Shown here piece after piece: positions 49,714-59,097 of a DNA stretch of 64,000 nucleotides. Source of the DNA: Streptomyces sp. NBC_01264 (GTDB lineage: Bacteria > Actinomycetota > Actinomycetes > Streptomycetales > Streptomycetaceae); NCBI RefSeq assembly GCF_026340675.1, contig NZ_JAPEOX010000002.1:868001-932000 (forward strand). Reading direction: 5' to 3'. How positions within the stretch are numbered: the first letter of the stretch is position 1; each line of letters starts with the position of its first letter. The position numbers and the translations under genes were made by a program. The notes under the pieces are model-generated. The model was given only the letters and a program-made list of their open reading frames with translations. It was not told the DNA's origin and did not search any database.

Positions 49714-51768
49714 CTACCAGGGGCTCGGCGCCGGCGGGGCGACGACCGGCGGGCGGTCGTCGCAGGTGATGGTGTTGGGGAGTTCCCAGCCGGCCAGCCA
49801 GGGGCCCGTGGTACCGCCGCCGTCGTTGCCGCCGCGGTCGACGAGGGTGAACTCTGAGCCGGTGGCGGGGAAGTTGAAGGAGCCGCAGTTGTTGACGCCG
49901 ACGGCGCCCACGTTGCGGGCGTCGACGTTCTCGAAGCTCGCCGAGCCGGCCACCCGGGCGCTGACCACGGAGGTGCCGGTGCCGTCGACGCGGACGTCCT
50001 TGAAGTGGACGTTCTCGATGCTGACCTTGTCCTTCACCGGCCAGTCGCTGACCAGCATGATCGCGTTGTAGGTGCTGTCCAGGAAGGAGTTGCCGGTGAC
50101 CTGGATGTCGGCCTGGTCGATGCTGCGGTCCAGGGCGTAGAACCAGATCGCGCCGAGGCCGATCTTCCAGTTGAGCTCGTACGTGCCCGCGCGCACGGTG
50201 GTGTTGCCCTCGATCCGCAGGCTGCCGGTGAAGGGTTCGGCGCCGAAGCGGGAGCCCACGTGCAGGGCGCTGCCCTCGCGCACCGGATCGGCCACGAGGT
50301 TGCCGGTGACGGTGGTGTCGGCGCCGCCGTAGATCGCGATGCCGTTGGCCAGGGTGGGGCTCTGCACGGTGTTGTGGTCGAAGGTGTTGCGGGCGTTCGT
50401 GGTCTTCTCCGCCCACATGGCGAGGCCGTCGTCGCCCGTGTTGCGGACGAAGTTGTCCTGGACGAGGGAGTCGGTGACTCCGGTGTGGAAGTTCAGGCCG
50501 TCGGCGATCTGGTCGGTGATGACGTTGCGGGTGACCTTCACGTTGCTCATCGGGCCGTCGAACCAGAGGCCGACCTTGGTGTGGTGGATGTAGAGGGAGT
50601 CGACGGTGGAATCGCTCATCGCGCCGCCGACCCCGTTGACCTGGTCGGTGTCCACGCGTTCGCGGACGTCGCCCTCGATGGCGAAGCGGGAGAGGTGGAC
50701 GTTCCGGCTGCCGCCGTCCGCGGCCTCCTTGCCGTAGAAGCCGACGCCCTTGCCCTTGACGGTGGTGTACCAGCTGCCGGCCCCGGTGACGGTGACCCCG
50801 TCCACGATGATGTGGCGGTTGACCTGGTAGGTGCCCGGCGGCAGGTAGACCGGGAGCCGGTGGCGCTTGGCGAAGGCGATGGCCCGGTCGATGGCGTCGG
50901 CGGAGTCCCGGCGGCCCGTCGGGTCGGCGCCGAAGAGGAGGGCGTTCGCGGCGGCCGCCTCCACGTGCGGGGCGCCGACGCGCTGCGAGTCGAGCAGGTC
51001 GATCACCGTCCAGGCGGCGGGGCTCCCGGCCGGGACGGTGAGGCGGACCTTGTCGCCCGCCCGGTAGGTGCGGCCCAGGAGCAGGCGCTGCTCGTCGTAC
51101 ATGTGGGTGGGCCGGAAGGGCTTGGCGATGACCGGGGCCGGGGTCGTGGCGGCCGGGACGCAGCCGCACTCGGTGATCCACCAGTCCGGGTGCAGGAGAT
51201 CGGCCTGCGGGTCGTTGGTGAAGGGGTACTGGTTGTACACCCAGGAGTACTGCGAGGTCAGCGTCATGGAGCGGCGGTTCTTGCCGTTGACGGTGACGTC
51301 GAGCGGGGTGGTGATGCCACCGCCGGCCGGGGCGTCGGGGATGCTGTAGCGGACGGTGACCGCGTCGGCCGCCGCGGGCAGGGTGAACTCCACGTACTGG
51401 CCCGGCGCCAGCTTCACCGCCTTGCGGCCGGAGGCCTCGGCGGGCAGCGAGTACGCGGTGCGGTCGGGGCCGATGAGCGTGCCGGAGGTGGCGGCGTTCT
51501 CCGCCTCCTGCTCGGCGAAGTCCACCCGGGCGCCGCGGCCCTCGGCCAGTGCGGGGTCGAGGGCGGCACGGGTGACGGCCGTGGGCGGCGCGGGGTCCGC
51601 GGCGGCGGGACGGGCCTGCGCCGCGCCCGCGCCCAGGGCGCCGAGGCCGAGGGCGGACGCGGTGAGCGCCGCCAGGACGGCGGCGGCCCGTGCGGGGGCG
51701 GCTCTTCTGCTTGCTGCGCCGGCTGCGGCTCGGCTGGCGGGGAGGCTTGCGGCTCTTCTTGGGGGCAT
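49714..51768 (-). CDS. Secreted right-handed beta-helix glycosidase, GH87 mycodextranase-like
   Basis: 684 aa from ATG 51768. An N-terminal signal peptide (AAVLAALTASALGLGALGAGAAQA) precedes a CBM6/35-like module (about 80-270: FAEQEAENAATSGTL, QYVEFTLPAAADAVTVRYSIPD, SMTLTSQYSWVYNQYPF). A pectin-lyase-fold beta-helix follows (about 275-650: LFGADPTGRRDSADAIDRAI, LPPGTYQVNRHIIVDGVTV, FVRNTGDDGLAMWAE). DGLNFHTGV and NTGDDGLAMW carry the acidic residues expected of inverting beta-helix glycosidases, as in alpha-1,3-glucanase/mycodextranase (GH87). It probably attacks fungal or dental-type alpha-glucans outside the cell. Confidence 0.87.
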   Translation of the reverse strand: MPPRRAASLPASRAAAGAASRRAAPARAAAVLAALTASALGLGALGAGAAQARPAAADPAPPTAVTRAALDPALAEGRGARVDFAEQEAENAATSGTLIGPDRTAYSLPAEASGRKAVKLAPGQYVEFTLPAAADAVTVRYSIPDAPAGGGITTPLDVTVNGKNRRSMTLTSQYSWVYNQYPFTNDPQADLLHPDWWITECGCVPAATTPAPVIAKPFRPTHMYDEQRLLLGRTYRAGDKVRLTVPAGSPAAWTVIDLLDSQRVGAPHVEAAAANALLFGADPTGRRDSADAIDRAIAFAKRHRLPVYLPPGTYQVNRHIIVDGVTVTGAGSWYTTVKGKGVGFYGKEAADGGSRNVHLSRFAIEGDVRERVDTDQVNGVGGAMSDSTVDSLYIHHTKVGLWFDGPMSNVKVTRNVITDQIADGLNFHTGVTDSLVQDNFVRNTGDDGLAMWAEKTTNARNTFDHNTVQSPTLANGIAIYGGADTTVTGNLVADPVREGSALHVGSRFGAEPFTGSLRIEGNTTVRAGTYELNWKIGLGAIWFYALDRSIDQADIQVTGNSFLDSTYNAIMLVSDWPVKDKVSIENVHFKDVRVDGTGTSVVSARVAGSASFENVDARNVGAVGVNNCGSFNFPATGSEFTLVDRGGNDGGGTTGPWLAGWELPNTITCDDRPPVVAPPAPSPW

Positions 51769-51775
51769 GGCCGGG

Positions 51776-51805
51776 ACAGTAGAACCCCGCACACAAACAC
51801 GGCAA
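51776..51805 (-). promoter_or_regulatory. Promoter TTGCCG-N18-TACTGT giving a leaderless mRNA
   Basis: On the minus strand TTGCCG (complement 51800-51805) and TACTGT (complement 51776-51781) are 18 bp apart. The ATG at 51768 follows the -10 by about 7 nt, so the glycosidase transcript should begin at or beside its start codon. Confidence 0.65.
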
Positions 51806-51905
51806 GAGTCGTGCAGGATCCTTCTCCATCTTGTCGAGTTTTTCCATTGTTCCGTGGTGTGGCAGACGTCGGCACCTCGATCTACCGTGGGATCGGGAGG
51901 GCCCC

Positions 51906-52562
51906 ATGTGCTGGAGCGCGACGGCCGATCTGACGGCGGGTACGGTCATCACCGCCGTCGGGATCGCCTGCCTGGCCCGCACCCGGCGCGCCCGGGACCT
52001 GCCCGTCGCGGCGCTCCCGCTGATCCTGGGCGCGCACCAGCTGATCGAAGCCGCCGTCTGGCGCTCCGGCGGCGGCTGCGGCCCGGCCACCACGGCCTGG
52101 GCGGTGATCGCCCTCCCGCTGCTGCCCGTATGGGTGCCGCTCGGGGTGCTGCTCGCCGCTGCGCCCGAGCTCAGGCCCCGCCTGCTCCTGCCCGTCGCCG
52201 CCGGACTCGCCACCGGCGCGTACCTCGCGTACTGCCTGGCGACCCGCCCGGTGAGCGCCGAGATCCGCGGCCACACCCTCGGGTACGGCGTGAACGTTCC
52301 GTGGATGCCGCTGGCCCTGGCGGGCTATCTGTTCGCCACACTGGGCGCCCTGCTCCTCTCGGGCGACCGCCGGCTGCGCGTCCTCGGCCTCCTGCTGGCG
52401 GTCGGGGCCCTGGTCTGTGCCGCGCTGTGGAGGCTGGAGTTCGCCTCCACCTGGTGCGCCTTCGCGGCGGCCGCATCGACGCTGATCCTGGTCTGGACCG
52501 GCGGCCGCGCGCGTTCCCCTTCTGTACGCGAGGGCGCCGGACAGGGCGCGCCGCACCTGTAA
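51906..52562 (+). CDS. DUF6629 family membrane protein
   Basis: 218 aa from ATG 51906 with GGGAGGG directly upstream. It starts MCWSATADLTAGTVITAVGIACLA, then LPLILGAHQLIEAAVW, and carries about seven hydrophobic helices, closing with EFASTWCAFAAAASTLILVW. The opening MCWSA and the GxHQxxE motif are the hallmarks of DUF6629. Function is unknown. It is divergent from the secreted glycosidase gene. Confidence 0.85.
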   Translation: MCWSATADLTAGTVITAVGIACLARTRRARDLPVAALPLILGAHQLIEAAVWRSGGGCGPATTAWAVIALPLLPVWVPLGVLLAAAPELRPRLLLPVAAGLATGAYLAYCLATRPVSAEIRGHTLGYGVNVPWMPLALAGYLFATLGALLLSGDRRLRVLGLLLAVGALVCAALWRLEFASTWCAFAAAASTLILVWTGGRARSPSVREGAGQGAPHL

Positions 52563-52822
52563 CACCGGCCCGGGCGCCGAACAGGAGCGTCGGCCGAAGG
52601 TAAAAAGATTCGGCCGCCGATCACGGGCCCACCTTGCGGTTTGTCGCTTTTCGGCCTGGGGGCCCACGGGATGCAGCCACGACGGAGTGGCTGGGTGCGC
52701 GCCGGGCCCCGGCGGCCCGCCGCAGCGCGAGGTTCCGTAACGCGTTCGACTTCTGACGTGGCGGATTCGAGCGCACGCACCTCGCCCGCGAACCTCTCGA
52801 CCGGGCCTCGGCAGTCACTCCG

Positions 52823-52838
52823 GGATGACCGGTCATCC
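52823..52838. promoter_or_regulatory. Perfect palindrome GGATGACC/GGTCATCC
   Basis: A 16-bp uninterrupted palindrome with core TGACCGGTCA, about 175 bp before the cholesterol oxidase start and 260 bp past the DUF6629 stop. It has the size of a dimeric repressor site. Confidence 0.45.
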
Positions 52839-52971
52839 ACAGCGGGTGGTCGTTCCCAGCGTCCGATGGGACCTTCACGCCGCTTCCGGGAGCCGCGATC
52901 CAAGGCGGCCCGCGGCCGTCGCCGACGAAATACGCCTTGACGTATCTAGTGACTTCGCAAGCACTCGGCAG

Positions 52972-52985
52972 TAGAACTCGTTCTC
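52972..52985. promoter_or_regulatory. KstR-like operator TAGAACTCGTTCTC
   Basis: It matches 13 of 14 positions of the mycobacterial cholesterol-regulon motif TAGAACNNGTTCTA, with perfect AGAAC/GTTCT arms. It ends 26 bp before the cholesterol oxidase ATG, where a repressor would block transcription. Confidence 0.6.
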
Positions 52986-52996
52986 ATTCCGCCTAG

Positions 52997-54667
<1,671 letters not shown>

Positions 54668-54688
54668 GGGCGGCGGACAGCACGAAGG

Positions 54689-54719
54689 CCGGGGCCGTCG
54701 GATTCTCCGACGGCCCCGG
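54689..54719 (+). terminator. 13-bp hairpin terminator after choA
   Basis: CCGGGGCCGTCGG (54689-54701) pairs perfectly with CCGACGGCCCCGG (54707-54719) around a 5-nt loop, 22 bp after the choA stop. It also serves the convergent gene ending at 54764. Confidence 0.85.
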
Positions 54720-54763
54720 ACCCGTGTGCCCACCGCACGCGCTCCGCGCACGGTGGACCGCTC

Positions 54764-55243
54764 TCAGTGGCCCGGCAGCACGCAGACGCTGTCGAGGCCG
54801 AGCACGTGGTTGAGCCGGCCGAAGGCCAGCCAGGAGCCGATGCTCATGGTCAGCTCCACGATCTCCACCTGGCTGTAGCGTGCCGTCATCCGGTCCCAGA
54901 ACTCCTCGTCCAGGCCGTGGTGGTCCAGGCAGTACCGCTCCGCGTACTCCGCCGCGAGCCGGGTGCGCTCGTCGAAGCGGTCCGTGGTGCGCCACTCGGT
55001 GACGGCCTCGGGGAACTCGTCCTCGACCTTCTCCCCGTCCCTGTCGGTGCGCCAGTCCAGGCAGAGGATGCAGCCGTTGATCTGCGCGACGCGCAGCCGC
55101 GCAGCCTCGAACTCCCGCAGCCCCAGGGTGGTGTGGGCGTACACCGAGAGGGAGAAGTTGGCGGCGGCCATGCCGATGCCGGGTACCAGGTCGCCCCACA
55201 CGTACTCGATGGGGTGCTGGCCTTCGGGTATGTCGATCCTCAT
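54764..55243 (-). CDS. Carboxymuconolactone decarboxylase / AhpD-like protein
   Basis: 159 aa from ATG 55243, which overlaps the stop of the upstream gene (ATGA). The fold is all helical; LREFEAARLRVAQINGCILCLDWR carries a CxxC motif like the AhpD redox pair, preceded by a conserved Glu. FGRLNHVLGLD near the end contains the expected His. AhpD-like proteins act as alkylhydroperoxide or general disulfide reductases. It is translationally coupled to an NAD(P)-binding oxidoreductase. Confidence 0.87.
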   Translation of the reverse strand: MRIDIPEGQHPIEYVWGDLVPGIGMAAANFSLSVYAHTTLGLREFEAARLRVAQINGCILCLDWRTDRDGEKVEDEFPEAVTEWRTTDRFDERTRLAAEYAERYCLDHHGLDEEFWDRMTARYSQVEIVELTMSIGSWLAFGRLNHVLGLDSVCVLPGH

Positions 55244-56322
55244 GGCAGTTTCCTTCCGAGTTTGCCGACGGCGGGGCGCAGGGGGACGTCCAGGGCGTCG
55301 TAGAGCCCCGGTTCGGCCTCGACCAGCCAGTCGATGGCTCCGACGAGGCGTCCGACGGCGGTGGCGTTGCCGCCGGCGGAGCGGTTCTCGCCCTCGTCGG
55401 TGGCCTCGATGGTGACCTCGATGTGCGGGCGGCCCTCGATGACGACCCGGTGGGCGCCGTCGCCGCCGTCGGGCGGGCTCGGCCAGTCGGGGGCGCAGGA
55501 GGCGTGGATGCGGGTGACGTGCTCGATGACGATGCGGGGTTCGCCCTCGACGATCCCCTGCACCTCGAAGCGGATGGCGCCCTGGGTGCCGCCCTCGAAC
55601 TCGCCCATCGTGCGCGTGGTGACGGTGGTGTCGAGGGCGCGGCGCTCCACGGTCTCGCGGATGTCGTCGAGTTCGACGCCCAGCGCCCGGGCCATCATCC
55701 GTATCTGCCCGCCCCACACCATGCTCGGGATCGACGGCATGAGCATCATCGGCTCGTAGTCCATGGGCTGGCCCATGCCGATGAGGTAGCGGACGGAGTC
55801 CGGCTGGTCGTAGGTGGAGTAGTCGAAGATCTCCTGGCAGCGGATGACGTCGATACGGGTGCCGAGCCCGCTGAGCAGCAGCGGGAGCACGTCGTTGCCC
55901 CAGCCGGGGTCGACGCCGGAGGCGAAGAGCGAACCGCCGCCCTCCGCGACCGCGGCGGTCACCGGATCGAGGAACTCCGGTGGGGCGCTGCGGTAGTCGT
56001 AGAGCGGATAGAGGGCGGGGCTCACGACGACGGCCCCGGAGCGGATCGCCCGGGTGATGTCGGCGAGCGCGTCGTCGGGGCGGATGTCGCCCGACGCCGC
56101 GTAGACGACCGCCCGCGGACGGGCCGCGAGCACCGCCTCGATGTCGTCGGTGGCCGCTACGCCCGTCTCGTAGTCGAGTTCGCCGAGTTCACCGGCGTCG
56201 CGGCCGACCTTTTCCGGATTGTGGACGATGACGGCGGCCAACTTCAGCGCCGGATGGGCCTCTACGGCACGGATGGCCAAACGGCCGACGTTGCCGGTAC
56301 CCCAGACAACCGTGGAAATCAT
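55240..56322 (-). CDS. NAD(P)-binding oxidoreductase (dihydrodipicolinate-reductase-like N-terminus)
   Basis: 360 aa from ATG 56322. The Rossmann motif is VVWGTGNVGRLAIRAVEAHP, followed by AARPRAVVYAASGD, SGVDPGWGNDVLPLLLSGL and a C-terminal substrate domain (HRVVIEGRPHIEVTIEATDE). The layout matches the actinobacterial proteins related to DapB and 2,4-diaminopentanoate dehydrogenase that are frequent in steroid and lipid loci. The exact substrate is unknown. Its stop overlaps the start of the AhpD-like gene, and the cholesterol oxidase is next, convergent. Confidence 0.85.
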   Translation of the reverse strand: MISTVVWGTGNVGRLAIRAVEAHPALKLAAVIVHNPEKVGRDAGELGELDYETGVAATDDIEAVLAARPRAVVYAASGDIRPDDALADITRAIRSGAVVVSPALYPLYDYRSAPPEFLDPVTAAVAEGGGSLFASGVDPGWGNDVLPLLLSGLGTRIDVIRCQEIFDYSTYDQPDSVRYLIGMGQPMDYEPMMLMPSIPSMVWGGQIRMMARALGVELDDIRETVERRALDTTVTTRTMGEFEGGTQGAIRFEVQGIVEGEPRIVIEHVTRIHASCAPDWPSPPDGGDGAHRVVIEGRPHIEVTIEATDEGENRSAGGNATAVGRLVGAIDWLVEAEPGLYDALDVPLRPAVGKLGRKLP

Positions 56323-56386
56323 GCGCGGAGGGTAGCTTCAGGACCTGTAGGTTCCTAGAGCCGTGTACGGAAATTCCGGCCCGCTG

Positions 56387-56587
56387 TCACTGGTTTTGCG
56401 CACCCAGCACGAACAGCAGGTAGACGAAGAACGCGAACAGGTGACCTACGAACAAGTAGGCGATGAGCCGGATGATGAGACCGCGCGGAAACTTCGACTG
56501 CTGGGTCTGCGGGGTTTGCTGGGGCTGCGGGGTTGGCTGGTGCTGCGGGGTCTGTTGCGCCTGCTGGGTCTGCTGCGTCTCGGGCAT
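56387..56587 (-). CDS. Small single-pass membrane protein, DUF6126-like
   Basis: 66 aa from ATG 56587. The first 30 residues are Gln/Pro/Thr rich (QQTQQAQQTPQHQPTPQPQQ), then SKFPRGLIIRLIAYLFVGHLFAFFVYLLFVLG forms one membrane helix with a basic-side start. Members of this group sit downstream of XRE-cupin regulators in Streptomyces, as here (18 bp behind the regulator stop). The glutamine-rich region comes from an imperfect CAG/CCC repeat and may vary in length. Function unknown. Confidence 0.75.
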   Translation of the reverse strand: MPETQQTQQAQQTPQHQPTPQPQQTPQTQQSKFPRGLIIRLIAYLFVGHLFAFFVYLLFVLGAQNQ

Positions 56588-56605
56588 GGCGTACGGGCTC
56601 CTCGC

Positions 56606-57295
56606 CTATCGGTGGTGTGTGGTCGTACCGGTCCCGCCGCCGAGGCACAGACCGGCCAGGCTGCTCTGCAGCAGGGTGTGGACGAACAGCAGCTCCGCCC
56701 CGGCGGCCGAGGCCGCTCCGATCCGGTGCGCGGTGAGCGAGTCGAAGTGCGCGCTGTCCCCGGGCTCCAGCAGGTACTCGGTCTCCCCCAGGTGCAGCCG
56801 CAGCCGCCCCTGCAGCACGTACAGCCACTCCTCCCCGGGATGTACGCGGACCAGCTCGCCCTGGCTGCGGCCGTGGGGGACGTGCACGCGCAGCGCCTGC
56901 ATCCCGCGGCCGGAGCCGCCGGCCTGCCAGTACGTCCAGCCGTCCGCCTCGCGGGCGCCCGGACCGCCGGCCCGTACGATGGGATCGGCTACGGCCGGGG
57001 TCTCCCCGAGCAGTTCCGAGACGGTGGTGCCGTAGGTGCGGGCGAGTCCCAGCAGCAGCGGCAGTGAGGGCTGGCGGCGGCCGGTCTCCAGCCGCGACAG
57101 GTGCGCCGGCGAGAGCCGGGCCCGGGCGGCGGCGGCCTCCAGGGTGAGTCCGGCCCGGCGGCGCAGATCGCGCAGCTGTGGGGCCACGGTGGGCAGCTCG
57201 GCTTCGGGGGCGGGGCCGCCCGGGGCGCCGGGGTCGGGAGCGCCGGGGTCTGGGTCGGCCGCTTCGTCGGGGCCGGGGGCAGGACCGGTTGTCAT
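56606..57295 (-). CDS. XRE-family regulator with C-terminal cupin domain
   Basis: 229 aa from ATG 57295. An acidic Pro/Ala/Gly leader (about 1-35) precedes the HTH (LRDLRRRAGLTLEAAAARARLSPAHLSRLETGRRQPSLPLLLGLA). The cupin domain (about 125-215) has VRVHPGEEWLYVLQGRLRLHLG, LEPGDSAHFDSLTAHRI and ELLFVHTLL, the SutR/PuuR-like architecture that senses a small molecule. The small membrane gene follows at 18 bp. Two matching palindromic boxes sit in its promoter, so autoregulation is likely. Confidence 0.92.
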   Translation of the reverse strand: MTTGPAPGPDEAADPDPGAPDPGAPGGPAPEAELPTVAPQLRDLRRRAGLTLEAAAARARLSPAHLSRLETGRRQPSLPLLLGLARTYGTTVSELLGETPAVADPIVRAGGPGAREADGWTYWQAGGSGRGMQALRVHVPHGRSQGELVRVHPGEEWLYVLQGRLRLHLGETEYLLEPGDSAHFDSLTAHRIGAASAAGAELLFVHTLLQSSLAGLCLGGGTGTTTHHR

Positions 57296-57315
57296 GCCCC
57301 GATTGAGCCAGACCT

Positions 57316-57351
57316 TTACCTCTCTGGCAATCCGCCTTGCCTCTGAGGCAA
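57316..57351. promoter_or_regulatory. Two 15-bp operator boxes spaced 21 bp apart
   Basis: TTACCTCTCTGGCAA (57316-57330) and TTGCCTCTGAGGCAA (57337-57351). The second is a perfect 7-1-7 palindrome and the first a near copy; their starts are 21 bp apart, two helical turns. They lie just upstream of the XRE-cupin start, the expected place for autoregulatory binding by two dimers. Confidence 0.75.
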
Positions 57352-57354
57352 ATA

Positions 57355-57372
57355 CCCCCCCCCCCCCCCCCC
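57355..57372 (+). repeat. Homopolymer of 18 C
   Basis: An uninterrupted run of 18 cytosines between the operator boxes of the XRE-cupin gene and the 3' end of the DNA ligase gene (stop at 57381). No other mononucleotide run near this length was noticed in the window. It lies upstream of the regulator promoter and should be prone to slippage. Confidence 0.9.
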
Positions 57373-57380
57373 ATCCACCC

Positions 57381-58910
57381 TCACTCCGTGCCGAGCACCG
57401 TCTCCACGGTGTCGGCGTCCTGCGCCCGCTTGTCGGGGCGGTGGCGCAGGACGCGGGCGAAGCGCAGGGCGACCCCGGCCGGGTAGCGCGGGGAGCGCTG
57501 CAGGCCGTCGTAGGCGATCTCCACCACCAGTTCGGGGCGCACCCGGACCGTGTAGCCGTCGTCCTCGACCGCGAGCTCTCCGAGCCGCCCGGTCTGCCAG
57601 CGCAGCATCTCGTCGGTCAGGCCCTTGAAGGTCTTGCCGAGCATCGCGTAGCCGCCGTCGGCGGTCCGGGCGCCGAGGTGGAGATTGGACAGCAGGCCGG
57701 TGCGGCGGCCGTGGCCCCGCTCGACGGCGAGCACCACCAGGTCCAGGGTGTGCACCGGTTTCACCTTGAGCCAGTGTTTGCCGCGCCGGCCGGCCGCGTA
57801 GGTGGAGTCGAGGGCCTTGAACATGACGCCCTCGTGCCCCCGGCCCAGGGTCCGCGTCCAGAACTCCTCCGCCTCGGCCGCCTGCGCCGCCGGGTCCTCG
57901 ACCACGAGCCGGCCGACCCGGAACTCCTCCGGTACCAGGGCGGTGAGCGCCGCGTACCGTTCGCGCACCGGCAGGTCGAGCAGTACGCGGTCCCCCGCCA
58001 CCAGCACGTCGAAGAAGTAGGGGACGACCGGCAGGGTCCGCCGGGCGGCCTCGACGTCGGTGCGGGAGCCCACCCGGCTCGCCACCTCCTGGAACGGCAC
58101 CGGCCGCCCGTCCGCCGCGGAGCGCCCGATGACCTCGCCGTCGAGGATGAACCGCTCCCCCGGAAAGGACCGGGCCAGCTCGGCCACCTCCGACAGCCGG
58201 TCGGTGATCTCGTCGAGGGAGCGCGTGTACAGCCGTACGTCGTCCCCTTCGCGGTGGACCTGCACCCGGATCCCGTCGAGCTTCTCCTCCACCGCGCACG
58301 GCCCGAGCGCGGCCAGCGCCGCGGCGACCGACTTGGCGGTGTTCGCCAGCATGGGCTGTACGGGCTGCCCCACGCGCAGAGTGACCCCGCGCAGGGCCGC
58401 CTCCCCGTCGGCGAGCACGGCCGCCGCCACCCGGGGCAGGGACCCGTCGAGCATCGCGGCCCGGCGCAGGGCGGCGGCGGGCACCCCGGCCGCGGCGGCC
58501 ACCCCTTCCAGGGCCACGGCGTCGAGCGCGCCCTGGCGCACCTCCCCGCCGAGCAGGCTGCGCAGGAACCGCTGCTCGTCCGCGGTGGCGGCGCCGAGCA
58601 GCGCGTCCAGGATCCGGCGGCGTTCGGCCTGGGAGCCGGCCCCGGCCACGGCGGCGAGCCGGGTGACGGCCTCGTCGACGGCGGTCACGGTCAGGGTGGG
58701 TCCGGCGGCCGGTTCGACCTCCCCGGCGAGCGCGCGCCACCCGATCCCCGGACGCCCCTGCGGAAGCCTCCCGGCCAGGTAGGAGACGACCAGCGCCGCT
58801 TCCTCGGGCGACGCGACGGCGAACAACTCCGCGAGCCGCCCGATCTTCCCCGACCGGGCGGAGGTCCCGGCAACCTCCCGCGACACCCGCGCAACCTCGA
58901 CCAACAGCAT
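57381..58910 (-). CDS. ligB: ATP-dependent DNA ligase, LigB-like
   Basis: 509 aa from ATG 58910 (MLLVEVARVS, as in homologues). The N-terminal helical DNA-binding domain covers about 1-190. The nucleotidyltransferase domain carries the adenylation lysine Lys210 in EEKLDGIRVQ, and FILDGEVIG, PVVPYFFDVL, HEGVMFKALDS and HWLKVKPVHTLDLVV follow; the OB-fold ends about residue 500. All ligase motifs look intact. In mycobacteria LigB is a non-essential nick-sealing enzyme beside the NAD-dependent LigA. It is not fused to NHEJ domains and no ku gene is near. Confidence 0.93.
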   Translation of the reverse strand: MLLVEVARVSREVAGTSARSGKIGRLAELFAVASPEEAALVVSYLAGRLPQGRPGIGWRALAGEVEPAAGPTLTVTAVDEAVTRLAAVAGAGSQAERRRILDALLGAATADEQRFLRSLLGGEVRQGALDAVALEGVAAAAGVPAAALRRAAMLDGSLPRVAAAVLADGEAALRGVTLRVGQPVQPMLANTAKSVAAALAALGPCAVEEKLDGIRVQVHREGDDVRLYTRSLDEITDRLSEVAELARSFPGERFILDGEVIGRSAADGRPVPFQEVASRVGSRTDVEAARRTLPVVPYFFDVLVAGDRVLLDLPVRERYAALTALVPEEFRVGRLVVEDPAAQAAEAEEFWTRTLGRGHEGVMFKALDSTYAAGRRGKHWLKVKPVHTLDLVVLAVERGHGRRTGLLSNLHLGARTADGGYAMLGKTFKGLTDEMLRWQTGRLGELAVEDDGYTVRVRPELVVEIAYDGLQRSPRYPAGVALRFARVLRHRPDKRAQDADTVETVLGTE

Positions 58911-59097
58911 GCGGCCATCCTCCCGCCCCACCCCGACCACCGCAGCCCGGGGGCCCGAGTCGGGCTCGGCCGGTGGGCCGGGTCGGGTCGTGTACCGCAG
59001 GTGCGGTATGCCGACCGGACGGTGTAGTCCTTCAGGACGTCCGCAGTTCAGCCTGGGGGAGCGCGGCCACCGGCGGCCTGGCGCTTAGGGTTCCCGT

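Noticed and set aside
52641..52940. A 99-codon plus-strand frame upstream of choA
   Set aside because: Its composition is Arg/Ser-rich as in random GC-rich frames, it has no ribosome site, and it overlaps the palindrome region.
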